Below the pieces are notes generated by a model. That model searched no databases. It saw only the letters and a list, made by a program, of their open reading frames with translations, and was not told the origin of the DNA. The position numbers were made by a program, and so were the translations under genes. 64,000 bases of DNA, taken from the NCBI GenBank assembly GCA_965660875.1, contig CBFIBQ010000005.1:68708-132707 (forward strand), read 5' to 3'. Origin of the DNA: UBA6770 sp965660875 (lineage in GTDB: Bacteria; Bacteroidota; Bacteroidia; Flavobacteriales_G; Salibacteraceae). Shown here one piece after another: positions 32,723 to 42,201 of the stretch; within the stretch, counting starts at the first letter, position 1, and each line of letters opens with the position of its first letter.

Positions 32723-32728
32723 TATGAA

Positions 32729-33259
32729 ATGCGCAGTGTACTTCTTACTCTAATATTATTTTCTGTTACTGTCTTTTACAGTTGTAACAAAGAGTCGTGT
32801 GATGAAATAGTACCCGCTATATCGCTCACCAGTGCTGAGCGTTCCAATACAAACACCCTAATTAAAATTCAAGTAAGGGATTGTGACGGCGATATTGGTC
32901 TGGCAGATGAAGATACGTCTGGTAAAAACAAATACAACGCTTTCGTTGATATCAGGCCATTTATTAATGGAGATTGGGCCGAGAATACAGTGAATTATTT
33001 GGACTCAACAGTACAGTTTGAGTTGGACTCAGCAAATAACTTTGTTGCCGTAGATACTCTATACGATACGTTAAACTTCTATTATCGTGTGCCAGAAGTA
33101 GAGAATAATAGCATATCGGATATTTACGATGCTGAAATAGAGCTAAACGTAATAGCCTCTGACTTTGGATACGATACGTTTAGGATGGAAATAAAAATTC
33201 AAGACCAAAGCTTTAATGAGTCTAACACTGTTGTTACCAACCAAATGATTGTGCGCTAA
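32729..33259 (+). CDS. Hypothetical lipoprotein with one Ig-like beta domain
   Basis: From the ATG at 32729 the protein has 176 residues. The signal peptide has lipobox VFYSCNKES, so it is membrane-anchored. The mature part looks like a single beta sandwich, with TLIKIQVRDCDGDIGLADEDTSG early (an acidic, Ca-binding-like loop) and EIKIQDQSFNESNTVVTNQMIV at the end. Its family was not recognised, but such lipoproteins are common in Bacteroidota. It is monocistronic, 97 bases before the Ca-ATPase. Confidence 0.65.
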   Translation: MRSVLLTLILFSVTVFYSCNKESCDEIVPAISLTSAERSNTNTLIKIQVRDCDGDIGLADEDTSGKNKYNAFVDIRPFINGDWAENTVNYLDSTVQFELDSANNFVAVDTLYDTLNFYYRVPEVENNSISDIYDAEIELNVIASDFGYDTFRMEIKIQDQSFNESNTVVTNQMIVR

Positions 33260-33356
33260 CAATTCTATACATATGTATAAAATGTTTCTATTGTATGCTT
33301 TTGAAGCCTTAAAATATTTTAGTTTAGGAGACTGAAACAAACTTTAAAAACAGTTT

Positions 33357-36035
33357 ATGATTGAGTTAGACGGTCTTTCCGAAAAAGAGGTGAATACCTC
33401 AAGGGAAAAACACGGTTCTAATGGCTTAACTGAGCAGGCTTCATCAACCTTCTGGGATAAACTAATTGAGAACGCTAAAGATCCGATGATCCTAATTTTG
33501 GTAGTTGCATTAGTAGTGGTCATCTTTCTTTCATTCATGGGTTATACCGAGTGGTATGAAGGAGTCGGTATTGCTGTCGCTGTGGCCTTAGCAACTTTGG
33601 TGGCTACCTTTTCTGAGTTTAAAAATGAACAGACTTTCCAAAAGCTGCAAGAAGAAGCTTCAAGAATATTTTTAAATGTTTTTAGAAACGGAGAATTAAG
33701 ACTTATTCCCATTGACGAAATCGTGGTGGGTGATTATGTCTTTTTGCAACCGGGAGATAAGGTGCCTGCGGATGGAAACGTTTATTACGGTTCAATGAAA
33801 ATAAATCAAGCTATGCTCAATGGCGAGGCTGAGCCCGTAACCAAATCAAAAGGAGAAGCAGATTTATCTAAACTGGATGATATACACGGGTTGTACCGGG
33901 GTACTATTGTAGAAGATGGTGAAGGTGTATTATTGGTCAATGTAGTAGGAGATAATACGCATTTTGGTGCTTTGGCTCAGGCCTTAAAAACTGAAGATAG
34001 AGTAGGTCCATTGAGAGTAAAGTTGGCCAAATTGGCTGACCAAATAGCAAAATTTGGATACATTGGTGCACCACTGATTGCACTTGCATTCATGTTCAAG
34101 ATTATTGCAATAGATCATGGTGGTGATTTCAGTGCGTATTTTCTTCAAGACTGGCACGTCTATCTGAATGATATCATGACGGCGCTAATACTTGCGGTAA
34201 TAATCGTTGTAGTGGTTGTGCCAGAGGGGCTTCCCATGATGATCGCAATCGTTCTAGCTCAAAACATGCAGAAACTTTTAAAAAGTAAAGTTTTGGTGCG
34301 CCAACTGTTAGGTATAGAAACGGCAGGGTCATTAAATTTACTCTACAGCGACAAAACAGGAACGATTACAAAAGGACAGCTAGAGGCCGTGGGGTTTGTG
34401 ACTATTGATGAAACAAAAGAAGGACACTTCAATGAGTTTAAAACACTTGAGGAACTTCCAGAAAAAATCCGTCACTCTTTGCAATTGGCTATACGAGAGA
34501 ATACCTCCTCAGTAATCAATAGAAATGCTAAGAAAAAAAGTGAACGCATTTTAGGAGGAAATTCCACTGAGCGTGCATTGCTGCAATTTGTTAAAGCGGA
34601 TGAAAAAGCCTTTGATTCACCGGTATCTGAGAAAAGAGCTCAAGTCTTATTTTCATCAGCAAGGAAATACAGTGCATCAGAAGTTGTGCTTAATAGTGGG
34701 GAGTCTGTTACCTTAATTAAAGGGGCAGCCGAGCGTATTTTAGAGAACTGCTCATTCTATACCGATTTATTAGGTGAACGAAAAGAGCTTTCCGAAAAAA
34801 TAAAAAAGACCTTAACCCAGCAATTGGACGAAAAAGCCGATGCTGGTGTGCGATTAATAGGGATAGCTACTACCTCAAAACCTGCAAATGAAGATACTAT
34901 TCCAGAGGAAATGGCCTTGCTTGGGTTTAGTTTAATAAGAGACGAACTGAGACCAGAAGCTAAGCATGCGATAAAAGAACTCCAGTCTGCGGGAATACAA
35001 ACAGTAATGTGCACCGGCGATCGACACGGAACTGCAATTGCTATTGCAAAGGAATGTGGTCTAATAGATATTGATGATTACATGGCCATAAGCTCGGTCG
35101 AATTGGGTAAAATGACTGATGATGAACTGAAGGTAATTATACCAAAACTAAGAGTGATTTCACGTTGTTTACCAAGCGATAAAACTCGATTGGTAAACGT
35201 AAGTCAATCGCTAGGCTTGGTAGTGGGTATGACTGGTGATGGCGTCAATGATAGCCCGGCTCTGAGCAAGAGTGACGTAGGTTTTGCCTTAGGCAGCGGC
35301 ACAGAAGTAGCTAAAGAGGCTTCTGATATTGTGGTACTAGACGATAACATTCAGTCCATTGCAAATGCGGTGCATTATGGTAGAACCATTTATCGCTCGG
35401 TTCAAAAGTTTATTACATTCCAATTGTCGGTGAATGTAAGTGCGATATTTCTAGCCTTTATTGGACCCTTCCTTGGCTTCGAACTGCCGTTAACTATGAT
35501 TCAGTTGTTGTGGATTAATTTAATCATGGATACTCTTGCTGCCTTGGCATTTAGTGGCGAACCACCATTGGATAAGCACATGAAAGAACAACCTAAGTCT
35601 AGAAATGAAAGTATCATATCACGCGAAATGTGGAGCTCGATTCTCTTCAATGGTTTTTACATTGGCTTAATCTGTGTTGCTTTTTTGGTGCTGCCCATTT
35701 TTAAAGATTTTTTTAACAGGCCAGATAACCCAGAGCTTACGAATGTTGCCTTTTTAACTGGGTTCTTTTCTCTGTTTGTCTTGTTGAATAACTTCAATAA
35801 GTTTAATGTGAGAGTTGAGGAGCTTAATCTATTGCGTCATATCACTGAGAATAAAGGCTTCTTGCAAGTAGTAGCAATTATTTTTATCGTTCAGTATATT
35901 CTTACTGAAATTGGAGGCGAAATGTTTAGAACAGTTTCTTTAGCGCCTAAAGAGTGGTTGTGGGTATTGGCTTTATCATTTAGTATTATTCCGTTTGACC
36001 TATTGCGAAAAGCTATACTTACGAAACGAAAATAA
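33357..36035 (+). CDS. Calcium-translocating P-type ATPase (PMCA-type)
   Basis: The 892-residue inner-membrane pump has the P2B layout: an N-terminal cation-ATPase domain, two membrane helices (about residues 37-85), an actuator domain with the TGE-like NGEAEPV, helix 4 with VVPEGLPMMI, the phosphorylation motif SDKTGTITK (Asp332), a nucleotide-binding domain, TGDGVNDSPAL, and six C-terminal membrane helices. It exports Ca2+ from the cytoplasm. It ends six bases before the convergent folC stop. Confidence 0.93.
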   Translation: MIELDGLSEKEVNTSREKHGSNGLTEQASSTFWDKLIENAKDPMILILVVALVVVIFLSFMGYTEWYEGVGIAVAVALATLVATFSEFKNEQTFQKLQEEASRIFLNVFRNGELRLIPIDEIVVGDYVFLQPGDKVPADGNVYYGSMKINQAMLNGEAEPVTKSKGEADLSKLDDIHGLYRGTIVEDGEGVLLVNVVGDNTHFGALAQALKTEDRVGPLRVKLAKLADQIAKFGYIGAPLIALAFMFKIIAIDHGGDFSAYFLQDWHVYLNDIMTALILAVIIVVVVVPEGLPMMIAIVLAQNMQKLLKSKVLVRQLLGIETAGSLNLLYSDKTGTITKGQLEAVGFVTIDETKEGHFNEFKTLEELPEKIRHSLQLAIRENTSSVINRNAKKKSERILGGNSTERALLQFVKADEKAFDSPVSEKRAQVLFSSARKYSASEVVLNSGESVTLIKGAAERILENCSFYTDLLGERKELSEKIKKTLTQQLDEKADAGVRLIGIATTSKPANEDTIPEEMALLGFSLIRDELRPEAKHAIKELQSAGIQTVMCTGDRHGTAIAIAKECGLIDIDDYMAISSVELGKMTDDELKVIIPKLRVISRCLPSDKTRLVNVSQSLGLVVGMTGDGVNDSPALSKSDVGFALGSGTEVAKEASDIVVLDDNIQSIANAVHYGRTIYRSVQKFITFQLSVNVSAIFLAFIGPFLGFELPLTMIQLLWINLIMDTLAALAFSGEPPLDKHMKEQPKSRNESIISREMWSSILFNGFYIGLICVAFLVLPIFKDFFNRPDNPELTNVAFLTGFFSLFVLLNNFNKFNVRVEELNLLRHITENKGFLQVVAIIFIVQYILTEIGGEMFRTVSLAPKEWLWVLALSFSIIPFDLLRKAILTKRK

Positions 36036-36040
36036 GTCGC

Positions 36041-37258
36041 CTAAACAACTTCCGCTACAACAAAGGTACTGCCTCCTATGAATACGGTGTCATGCTCCGT
36101 GGCATTGCTTTTAGCTGCATCCAAAGCTTCTTTTACGGTATTAAAGGAATAATGATTTAGAGCATTTGCTTCTGCAATAGATTGTAAAGCGGTAATGGGT
36201 AACGCTCTCGGAATTTTTGGCTGGCACAGGTAATAAATGGCGCTTTTGGGGAATAATTTTATAACTGATTCTACATTTTTATCGTTTACAAAACCCAACA
36301 CCAGATGTAGTTTTCCGCTGTTAATTTCTAATAGTTGTGGTAGTACATATTTGAGTCCTTCTTCATTATGCGCAGTATCGCATAATACTGTAGGGTCTCG
36401 ACCGAGAATTTGCCAACGACCTAATAAGCCTGTATTCTTAACAACTTGTCCAATCCCTGCTTTTACTTTTAAAGAATTCAATGAAAACCCCGAGTCTTCT
36501 ATAAAAGGCAATAGGGATAATACACCTCTTTGGTTGTTTATTTGATAGGCTCCCAATAGGTCACTCTCAAACGTTTTATAATCGAGTTGGTCTGCAAAAA
36601 CAATTGTACTGGATTTTTCTTGAGCTTTTTTAATAAAAATGTCCTTTACTTTAGGTTGTGTTTCACTAATTACAACTGGTGTCTGTTCTTTTATAATTCC
36701 CGCTTTTTCGCTAGCAATTAGCTCTAGCGTATTACCTAAAAATTGCTGATGATCTAAGCCAATGTTTGTAATCAGGCAAGCTATAGGTTTAATAATGTTA
36801 GTGGAGTCCAGTCGACCACCTAAGCCTACTTCAATTATAGCGATGTCAACTTGCTCTTGTTTAAAATAGGTAAAGCATAAACCTACCGTCCACTCAAAAA
36901 AGGAAAGGTTCCATTTTTCGAATAAATCTTGATGTTCTTCAATAAAACCGCAAACGTATTCTTTAGAAATACAATTGCCGTTAATTTTAATTCGTTCTCT
37001 AAAATCCTTAAGATGAGGTGAGGTGTAAAGGCCTACTTTATAATTATTTTCCTGAAGAATGGAAGCTAGCATGTGCGAGGAACTTCCCTTGCCATTAGTG
37101 CCGCCAATATGAATCGTTTTAAATGCTCTATGTGGATGATTTAAGTGCACATCAAGTTTGTAGGTGTTGTCTAAATTGGCTCGGTATGCTGCCTTCCCTT
37201 TCCGCTGATACATGGGCAATTGAGAGAAAAGGTATTCGATTGCTTCGTTATAATTCAT
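36041..37258 (-). CDS. folC: Folylpolyglutamate synthase/dihydrofolate synthase
   Basis: The 405-residue Mur-ligase-type enzyme has the P-loop IGGTNGKGSSSHML (about residues 48-61), YTSPHLKDFRERI, IIEVGLGGRLDSTN and LCDTAHNEEGL (family DxAHN). It adds glutamate to folates (and/or dihydropteroate). It is the last gene of the exbB-exbD-tonB-GT39-folC block, four bases after the GT39 stop. Confidence 0.95.
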   Translation of the reverse strand: MNYNEAIEYLFSQLPMYQRKGKAAYRANLDNTYKLDVHLNHPHRAFKTIHIGGTNGKGSSSHMLASILQENNYKVGLYTSPHLKDFRERIKINGNCISKEYVCGFIEEHQDLFEKWNLSFFEWTVGLCFTYFKQEQVDIAIIEVGLGGRLDSTNIIKPIACLITNIGLDHQQFLGNTLELIASEKAGIIKEQTPVVISETQPKVKDIFIKKAQEKSSTIVFADQLDYKTFESDLLGAYQINNQRGVLSLLPFIEDSGFSLNSLKVKAGIGQVVKNTGLLGRWQILGRDPTVLCDTAHNEEGLKYVLPQLLEINSGKLHLVLGFVNDKNVESVIKLFPKSAIYYLCQPKIPRALPITALQSIAEANALNHYSFNTVKEALDAAKSNATEHDTVFIGGSTFVVAEVV

Positions 37259-37261
37259 ATG

Positions 37262-38701
37262 CTAGAATTTTATAATCTGGTAACCTCCTGCTATGATTTT
37301 TTTACGTTCCTGAAAAGTGAGCTTTTTTTCATAAGCTACGACGTTGGTAAAAAACATGGTTTCAATGCTATAGTTACAATTTTCTACAACTATTTTGTTG
37401 GTTTTCAACTCGTTGATTTGTTGAATACGAGTCATGTATAGCGGAGTTGTTGCATGCTTTTCCGAAAACGGTTTTATGCGTTCAATTGAGTATCGAGTGG
37501 GCAATGCAACTAAGAGAAATAGAACCAATTGAGCAGCTATTTTTTTGAAGCCTGAGTATTCATTTATATTGATTTTGTTGCGTAATGTATGTATGGATAT
37601 GGCTAGAATGATAAAAATTGAGGGACAGATAAAAACAGTGTACGCCTGCATTTTTGTAGCCGAAAACGAAAAGAAGGCTATCGGTAGAATAACCCAAGTC
37701 AAGAGAGCTAGGTGTTTTTCATTTTGGGTTTTAATTGCTTTGTAAATGAACCAAATAAGGGGGAGGTAAATGAGTTCACCATAATGAATTCTGAGTTTTG
37801 CAATAAAATAATACCAAGGCCCCGTTTGCTCACTCAATACAGTAGTTAGGTGGAGCCAGTTGTAGTGTTGCTCCCAAGCACTTTCGAGTGGGTATTTTAT
37901 TGCCGTGAAAATTTGCCAAGGTAGAAAGATGGCTAAGCCAACAATAAATAGTATCAAACTGTTTTTGAATAATTCTAACCGTTTGGTTCGCTGATAGTTA
38001 TAAACGATAAATACAGGTAACACAATGAGGCCGGGTAGCCATTTGGTCAATACAGATAGTCCCATTGCGACTCCTGAGAGTATTAAGAACAGTGGTAGTT
38101 TCTTCCTAGTAAACAGAATGGATAAATAAATAGACAAGGAAATAAAAAACAAGAAAAAGGTATCTACATGATCTGTGGCTATTCTACCCCCAGTGAGTTC
38201 AATCAGGAGGCCATTAATGGCGCAAAAATACGCAGCTAATAAACCGACTTTTTTATTAGCTACTTCTTTACCAATTGCATAGACAAGGCTTATGGTTAAG
38301 ATAGACACCAGGACACTAGGTAAACGGAGGCCAAAAATATTGTTACCAAATAACCAAATTGAACTAGCCATTATCCAAAGAGGAGCTGGTTGTTTATGCA
38401 ACCAGACGTGATTTCCAGACCAATTTTTATAATCGTAGTTTATTAATGGTGTTTTGTACAAAGTAGGCATTAGAGGTTTATAAATGGTATTCTTAGCTAC
38501 CAGTGCATGATAGCGCTCATCCCAATTGTGCAAAAATGGGTCGCTTGCAACAAATACTCGTAATGTAAGCCCAAGCATCAGAATCACCATCAAGCTACTG
38601 CGATATTGTCGTTTTTTACCGAGCGTATAGGCAAGATAACTGAGCAAAACAAAGCTCAGTAACAAACAAATTCCTGAGATTATTTCGGGTGCAACATTCA
38701 C
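37262..38701 (-). CDS. ArnT-like glycosyltransferase, GT39/GT83 type
   Basis: The 479-residue inner-membrane protein has about 10-12 hydrophobic helices and the periplasmic-loop acidic motif WDERYHALVAKN (about residues 61-72), as in ArnT/PMT-family lipid-linked sugar transferases. It probably transfers a sugar from a polyprenyl-phosphate donor to an envelope acceptor (lipid or protein). The GT2 at 25.9 kb could supply such donors, which is inference. It lies 19 bases downstream of tonB. Confidence 0.85.
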   Translation of the reverse strand: MNVAPEIISGICLLLSFVLLSYLAYTLGKKRQYRSSLMVILMLGLTLRVFVASDPFLHNWDERYHALVAKNTIYKPLMPTLYKTPLINYDYKNWSGNHVWLHKQPAPLWIMASSIWLFGNNIFGLRLPSVLVSILTISLVYAIGKEVANKKVGLLAAYFCAINGLLIELTGGRIATDHVDTFFLFFISLSIYLSILFTRKKLPLFLILSGVAMGLSVLTKWLPGLIVLPVFIVYNYQRTKRLELFKNSLILFIVGLAIFLPWQIFTAIKYPLESAWEQHYNWLHLTTVLSEQTGPWYYFIAKLRIHYGELIYLPLIWFIYKAIKTQNEKHLALLTWVILPIAFFSFSATKMQAYTVFICPSIFIILAISIHTLRNKININEYSGFKKIAAQLVLFLLVALPTRYSIERIKPFSEKHATTPLYMTRIQQINELKTNKIVVENCNYSIETMFFTNVVAYEKKLTFQERKKIIAGGYQIIKF

Positions 38702-38720
38702 GAGGTAAATGCTGTTGTAA

Positions 38721-39551
38721 CTAGTTTAAGTCAAAGTGATAGGTAATCGTACCAATCTGCATTTCGGGAGCTTTTGGGTCTGGTTCCCAGCGTGTTTTTA
38801 TAGCGGCTTCTCGTGCTTTACTTACCAAGCAAGGCGCAGTATTGGTACTTCCTTTTAATTGAAGTTTGGCGTTTAGTGTTTTACCGTATCGATCCACCCT
38901 TATACTCATGACTACCACGCCGTATTCCTCACATTGATAGTCGGGTTTTACTTTTTGCAAAGCATTTCGATTCCCAAGGTTATAATTACCTCCACCAGAG
39001 CCACCGCTACCACCGGTATAACTGTTTCCATCCTTATCACCATTTACCTTTCCCTTGTCACCTGTTTTATTTACATCATCACCTTCTGAACCGCCAGATT
39101 TTTTGAAAGCGTCTGCAAGGGCTTTTTTTAGCTTATCATCGATAGTTTTTTCCTGCTCAACAGGTTCCTTATCGTTTGTTTTATCAGTGTTATTTGGGTT
39201 TTCAACCGGGTTTGTTTCCGTTGTTTTGTCTGGGTCTTTTTTTGGTGGAATTTCAATCGTTTCTGTTTGGTCTTGTGTAAGGTCCTGAATATCTGCTGAT
39301 TCTGATGGGTTACTCTCAGTAGCCGGTTGTTCTTCGGTTTCTGGCTGCACCTCGCTAGTTTCACCAACTTGGTCAGGTTGAATTTCTCCACTGCCTTCGG
39401 CGGTAGTGCCAAAGTTTAACAGCATGCCACTTTCAGGCCTTGGAATAGGGTAGGTTAGTCCATAAATGGCAAAAAGGATAAGAATGATGATGTGTACTAA
39501 GATTGTACCCACCAAACCTCTTTTCTTATCTTTTGTTTCAAAGTAGCCCAT
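38721..39551 (-). CDS. TonB-family energy transducer
   Basis: The 276-residue protein has one N-terminal membrane helix (LVGTILVHIIILILFAIYGL, with the His in the helix), then a Pro/Glu/Thr-rich periplasm-spanning stretch (about residues 45-160), a Gly-rich segment and a C-terminal TonB fold (YGVVVMSIRVDRYGKTLNAKLQLKG ... ITYHFDLN). It couples the ExbBD proton motor to outer-membrane receptors. The ATG abuts the exbD stop, consistent with one transcript. Confidence 0.88.
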   Translation of the reverse strand: MGYFETKDKKRGLVGTILVHIIILILFAIYGLTYPIPRPESGMLLNFGTTAEGSGEIQPDQVGETSEVQPETEEQPATESNPSESADIQDLTQDQTETIEIPPKKDPDKTTETNPVENPNNTDKTNDKEPVEQEKTIDDKLKKALADAFKKSGGSEGDDVNKTGDKGKVNGDKDGNSYTGGSGGSGGGNYNLGNRNALQKVKPDYQCEEYGVVVMSIRVDRYGKTLNAKLQLKGSTNTAPCLVSKAREAAIKTRWEPDPKAPEMQIGTITYHFDLN

Positions 39552-39944
39552 TTACTTAGCTCTTGTTGCTAATACGAGTTCAAATTTATTTCTGTTTGCT
39601 ATATCCATTACTTTAACAGCGTGTTCTAATGGTACACTCTGATCGCAATGCAGTACTATACCCGGCTTTTCAGCTTGACCCACAGCATTAATTATACCAC
39701 TTTCCAATGTTTCGGTGGAAACAAGATTACCGTTTAGGTAATACTGAATGTCTGGACTTATTGATACCGAAACTGTTTGTGGTGAGGTTGTTTTAGCAGC
39801 ACTTTTTGGCAACAGCACTTTAAGGGCATTCGGGCTAACCATGGTGGAAACAATAATGAAAAATATGAGTAAAAGAAAAACGATGTCCGTCATTGACGAC
39901 ATTGAGAAACTAACGCTTACTTTATTTCTAGAACCAATAGCCAT
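39552..39944 (-). CDS. exbD: ExbD/TolR-family biopolymer transport protein
   Basis: The 130-residue protein has one membrane helix with the essential Asp (SSMTDIVFLLLIFFIIVST, Asp about residue 20) and a periplasmic ExbD domain (VLLPKSAAK to the C-terminus LVLATRAK). It forms the proton channel with ExbB and drives TonB. It is 30 bases after exbB and directly adjacent to tonB. Confidence 0.92.
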   Translation of the reverse strand: MAIGSRNKVSVSFSMSSMTDIVFLLLIFFIIVSTMVSPNALKVLLPKSAAKTTSPQTVSVSISPDIQYYLNGNLVSTETLESGIINAVGQAEKPGIVLHCDQSVPLEHAVKVMDIANRNKFELVLATRAK

Positions 39945-39974
39945 ATGCTTATAATTAACTCGTTAAACGTTGAT

Positions 39975-40685
39975 TTATTTTGCCGGCTCTTGAAGCAGGT
40001 CCATAAATTCGATAGAAGTGGCTTCCATTTTGTGTACTACTTTGTCAACTTTAGCTACTAAAAGGTTGTAGCCAACATATGCAATAATTCCAATTACTAG
40101 TCCAGCAGCAGTAGTAACCATTGCCTGCATAATTCCACCCGATAAATTTGAGATTTCCACACTATTTCCAGCTGAATACATTTCATGAAAAGTATTAATC
40201 ATACCTATTACCGTTCCTAAGAAACCAATCATAGGTGCAGCTCCAGCAATGGTTGCTAGTGTAGAAAGCGACTTTTCCAAATTGTAAATTTCCAGTTTTC
40301 CAACATTTTCTATTGATGCAGAGATATCACCGAGTGGTTTTCCTATTCGATTTACTCCTTTTAAAAGCATCCGAGCAAATGGTGTCGTAGTTTTTTTGCA
40401 AAGGTCTTGAGCGGCTTGCATTTTACCGTCGTGAATGTAGTCTTTCATCTTGTTCATAAACGAAGGGTCTAGAGTTTGGGCGCGTTGTATTGCCAAAAAA
40501 CGTTCAATAAAAATGTAGATAGCGACTACCGATAGAATGCCTAATGGTCCCATTATATACCAACCACCGCCAGCAATAAGGTCTAAAACGGATAACGTAC
40601 CTTCTGTGGGCATTCCTTCTGCCGCTGCCGCCGCATTTGCAGTGTCAGAAGCTACAGTAATTTGAGATAAAAAGGGTGTAATCAT
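39975..40685 (-). CDS. exbB: MotA/TolQ/ExbB-family proton channel protein
   Basis: From the ATG at 40685 the protein has 236 residues. Three membrane helices are seen (GPLGILSVVAIYIFIERFLA; TIAGAAPMIGFLGTVIGMINTF; GGIMQAMVTTAAGLVIGIIAYVGYNLL) with the family segment LGTVIGMINTF. It starts a block of TonB machinery. An in-frame TTG at 40721 lies in the predicted promoter, so it was not used. A perfect 7-bp inverted repeat lies just upstream. Confidence 0.92.
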   Translation of the reverse strand: MITPFLSQITVASDTANAAAAAEGMPTEGTLSVLDLIAGGGWYIMGPLGILSVVAIYIFIERFLAIQRAQTLDPSFMNKMKDYIHDGKMQAAQDLCKKTTTPFARMLLKGVNRIGKPLGDISASIENVGKLEIYNLEKSLSTLATIAGAAPMIGFLGTVIGMINTFHEMYSAGNSVEISNLSGGIMQAMVTTAAGLVIGIIAYVGYNLLVAKVDKVVHKMEATSIEFMDLLQEPAK

Positions 40686-40694
40686 AATGTTATT

Positions 40695-40716
40695 AGTTAA
40701 GTATGTACGCTTAACT
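40695..40716. promoter_or_regulatory. Perfect inverted repeat in the exbB leader (possible operator)
   Basis: AGTTAAG and CTTAACT are exact inverted copies, separated by 8 bases. The repeat lies between the -7 box (40719-40726) and the exbB ATG (40685), overlapping the predicted transcription start. It could be a repressor operator or an mRNA hairpin. Confidence 0.5.
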
Positions 40717-40718
40717 AA

Positions 40719-40752
40719 CAAAGATGGCGGAATGATTTAGCGGTAGGCCAAA
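40719..40752 (-). promoter_or_regulatory. Candidate promoter of the exbB-exbD-tonB operon
   Basis: On the minus strand TTTG (40752-40749) is followed by 22 bases and then CATCTTTG (40726-40719), a near match to the TTTG...TAnnTTTG consensus with C for the first T. The predicted start is about 40712, 27 bases before the ATG. Confidence 0.4.
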
Positions 40753-40809
40753 CCAGCATCTTTTATTCTCACATTCAAGTGTTAATTCAGAAAGGAGTAT
40801 AAAATGAAG

Positions 40810-42180
40810 TTAAAGTCCGATGAAAAAGAAAGCTATAGCTCCAGAAACGTAGCCTACCAAGGCCAGCCAAGCGATGTTTTTTAAGTACCAAAAAAACGGT
40901 ATTCGTTCCATGCCCATTGCAACAACTCCTGCTGCCGAACCTATAATCAACATGCTTCCTCCAGTTCCTGCAGCATAAGCTATAAAGTGCCAAATCGGAT
41001 CGTCCATTGGAAATGTTGTCATATTAAACATTCCCATACTGGCAGCAACCAGAGGAACATTATCAATTACAGCAGAACTAACTCCAAGAAGCATCACAAA
41101 CACGTTATTGTTCATAGCAGACTGCACAGACTCCCCAAACATAAATACCATTCCCAAAGACTCCAATGCTGCAACGGTCATTAAGATACCTAAGAAAAAC
41201 AAAATCGAAGGCATTTCAATTTTTGATAACGCTTTGAACGTTGGACTAACTGCATGCTCACCTTCTTGTGTTCCGATGGTATTCATGCTAAATCCTGTGT
41301 TACTTATAATTTCTGCAATTAATACAACTACAGATAAAGAAAGCATCATTCCCATGTATGGCGGTAGGTGGGTTACTGTTTTAAAAAGTGGCACAAAAAT
41401 GATCATACCAAGTCCAGTGTAAAGCATTAAAGGTCCTTTCGGGTTTTGTTTTTGTTTGCTTTCTTCAATCTGAAATCTACCGCGAAATGCCGACATGAAC
41501 CCAGCTAAGAATGTTGGAACTACCATACAAAGTAGAGATGGAATGATGAGTAGCTGAAAGAGTTTAACAGAGGTTACCTTATTACCCATCCAAAGCATTG
41601 TAGTAGTAACATCTCCAATAGGCGACCATGCTCCACCAGCGTTTGCAGCTATAATAATGAGTCCTGCATACCAAATTCGATCGCTATTTTTACTTAGCAA
41701 TTTTCTTAGAATGGTAATAAGTACAATAGTCGCGGTAAGGTTATCAATAATAGCTGAAAGTATGAATGCCAAAATAGCCATTATCCAAAGTAAGGTCTTC
41801 TTGTTGTTCGTTTTTATAAAGCGCTTTATCGTGGAAAACCCATCAAAATGATCGACAATCTCCACAATGGTCATAGCACCAATCAAGAAAATTAGTATTT
41901 CGCAGGTTTTACCGAAATGGTGAAGCAGTGTTTCTTCCATTAAGTGCATGCGCTCTGAATGGCCTAAGGAGGTGTAGTCAGTAGTACCACCAGTTCCATC
42001 CATGAGTTGATGTTGTGATGGGTCAAACCACGAAGTGAATCCGTCTAAACCAAAAGCAATGCATGCCCATGCTAGTCCTGTCATTAAAAGTGCTGGAGCG
42101 ACTTTGTCAATTTTTGTGGTATGCTCCAAGGTTATTCCTAAATAACCCAACACGAATATGACTAGAATTACAATTTCCAT
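40810..42180 (-). CDS. nhaD: NhaD-type sodium/proton antiporter
   Basis: The 456-residue inner-membrane protein has about 12 hydrophobic helices, with the ion-transporter-superfamily motifs SAIIDNLTATIVL and SAVIDNVPLVAASMGMF (the two N-rich discontinuous helices) and GGAWSPIGDVTTTMLW. It is 21 bases downstream of the dehydrogenase gene. It probably uses or maintains the sodium gradient at alkaline pH or in salt water. Confidence 0.93.
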   Translation of the reverse strand: MEIVILVIFVLGYLGITLEHTTKIDKVAPALLMTGLAWACIAFGLDGFTSWFDPSQHQLMDGTGGTTDYTSLGHSERMHLMEETLLHHFGKTCEILIFLIGAMTIVEIVDHFDGFSTIKRFIKTNNKKTLLWIMAILAFILSAIIDNLTATIVLITILRKLLSKNSDRIWYAGLIIIAANAGGAWSPIGDVTTTMLWMGNKVTSVKLFQLLIIPSLLCMVVPTFLAGFMSAFRGRFQIEESKQKQNPKGPLMLYTGLGMIIFVPLFKTVTHLPPYMGMMLSLSVVVLIAEIISNTGFSMNTIGTQEGEHAVSPTFKALSKIEMPSILFFLGILMTVAALESLGMVFMFGESVQSAMNNNVFVMLLGVSSAVIDNVPLVAASMGMFNMTTFPMDDPIWHFIAYAAGTGGSMLIIGSAAGVVAMGMERIPFFWYLKNIAWLALVGYVSGAIAFFFIGL

Positions 42181-42201
42181 TTCAATAATTTTCTTTTCGA
42201 A

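Noticed and set aside
39055..39412. Two open frames inside tonB on either strand
   Set aside because: They arise from the low-complexity Pro/Thr/Glu-rich stretch of TonB and have no family features.
40804..40890. Plus-strand short frame with an AGGAG-like site before an ATG near 40804
   Set aside because: It lies antisense to the end of nhaD, is under 30 codons and codes nothing recognisable; Bacteroidota rarely use AGGAG. Chance is likelier.
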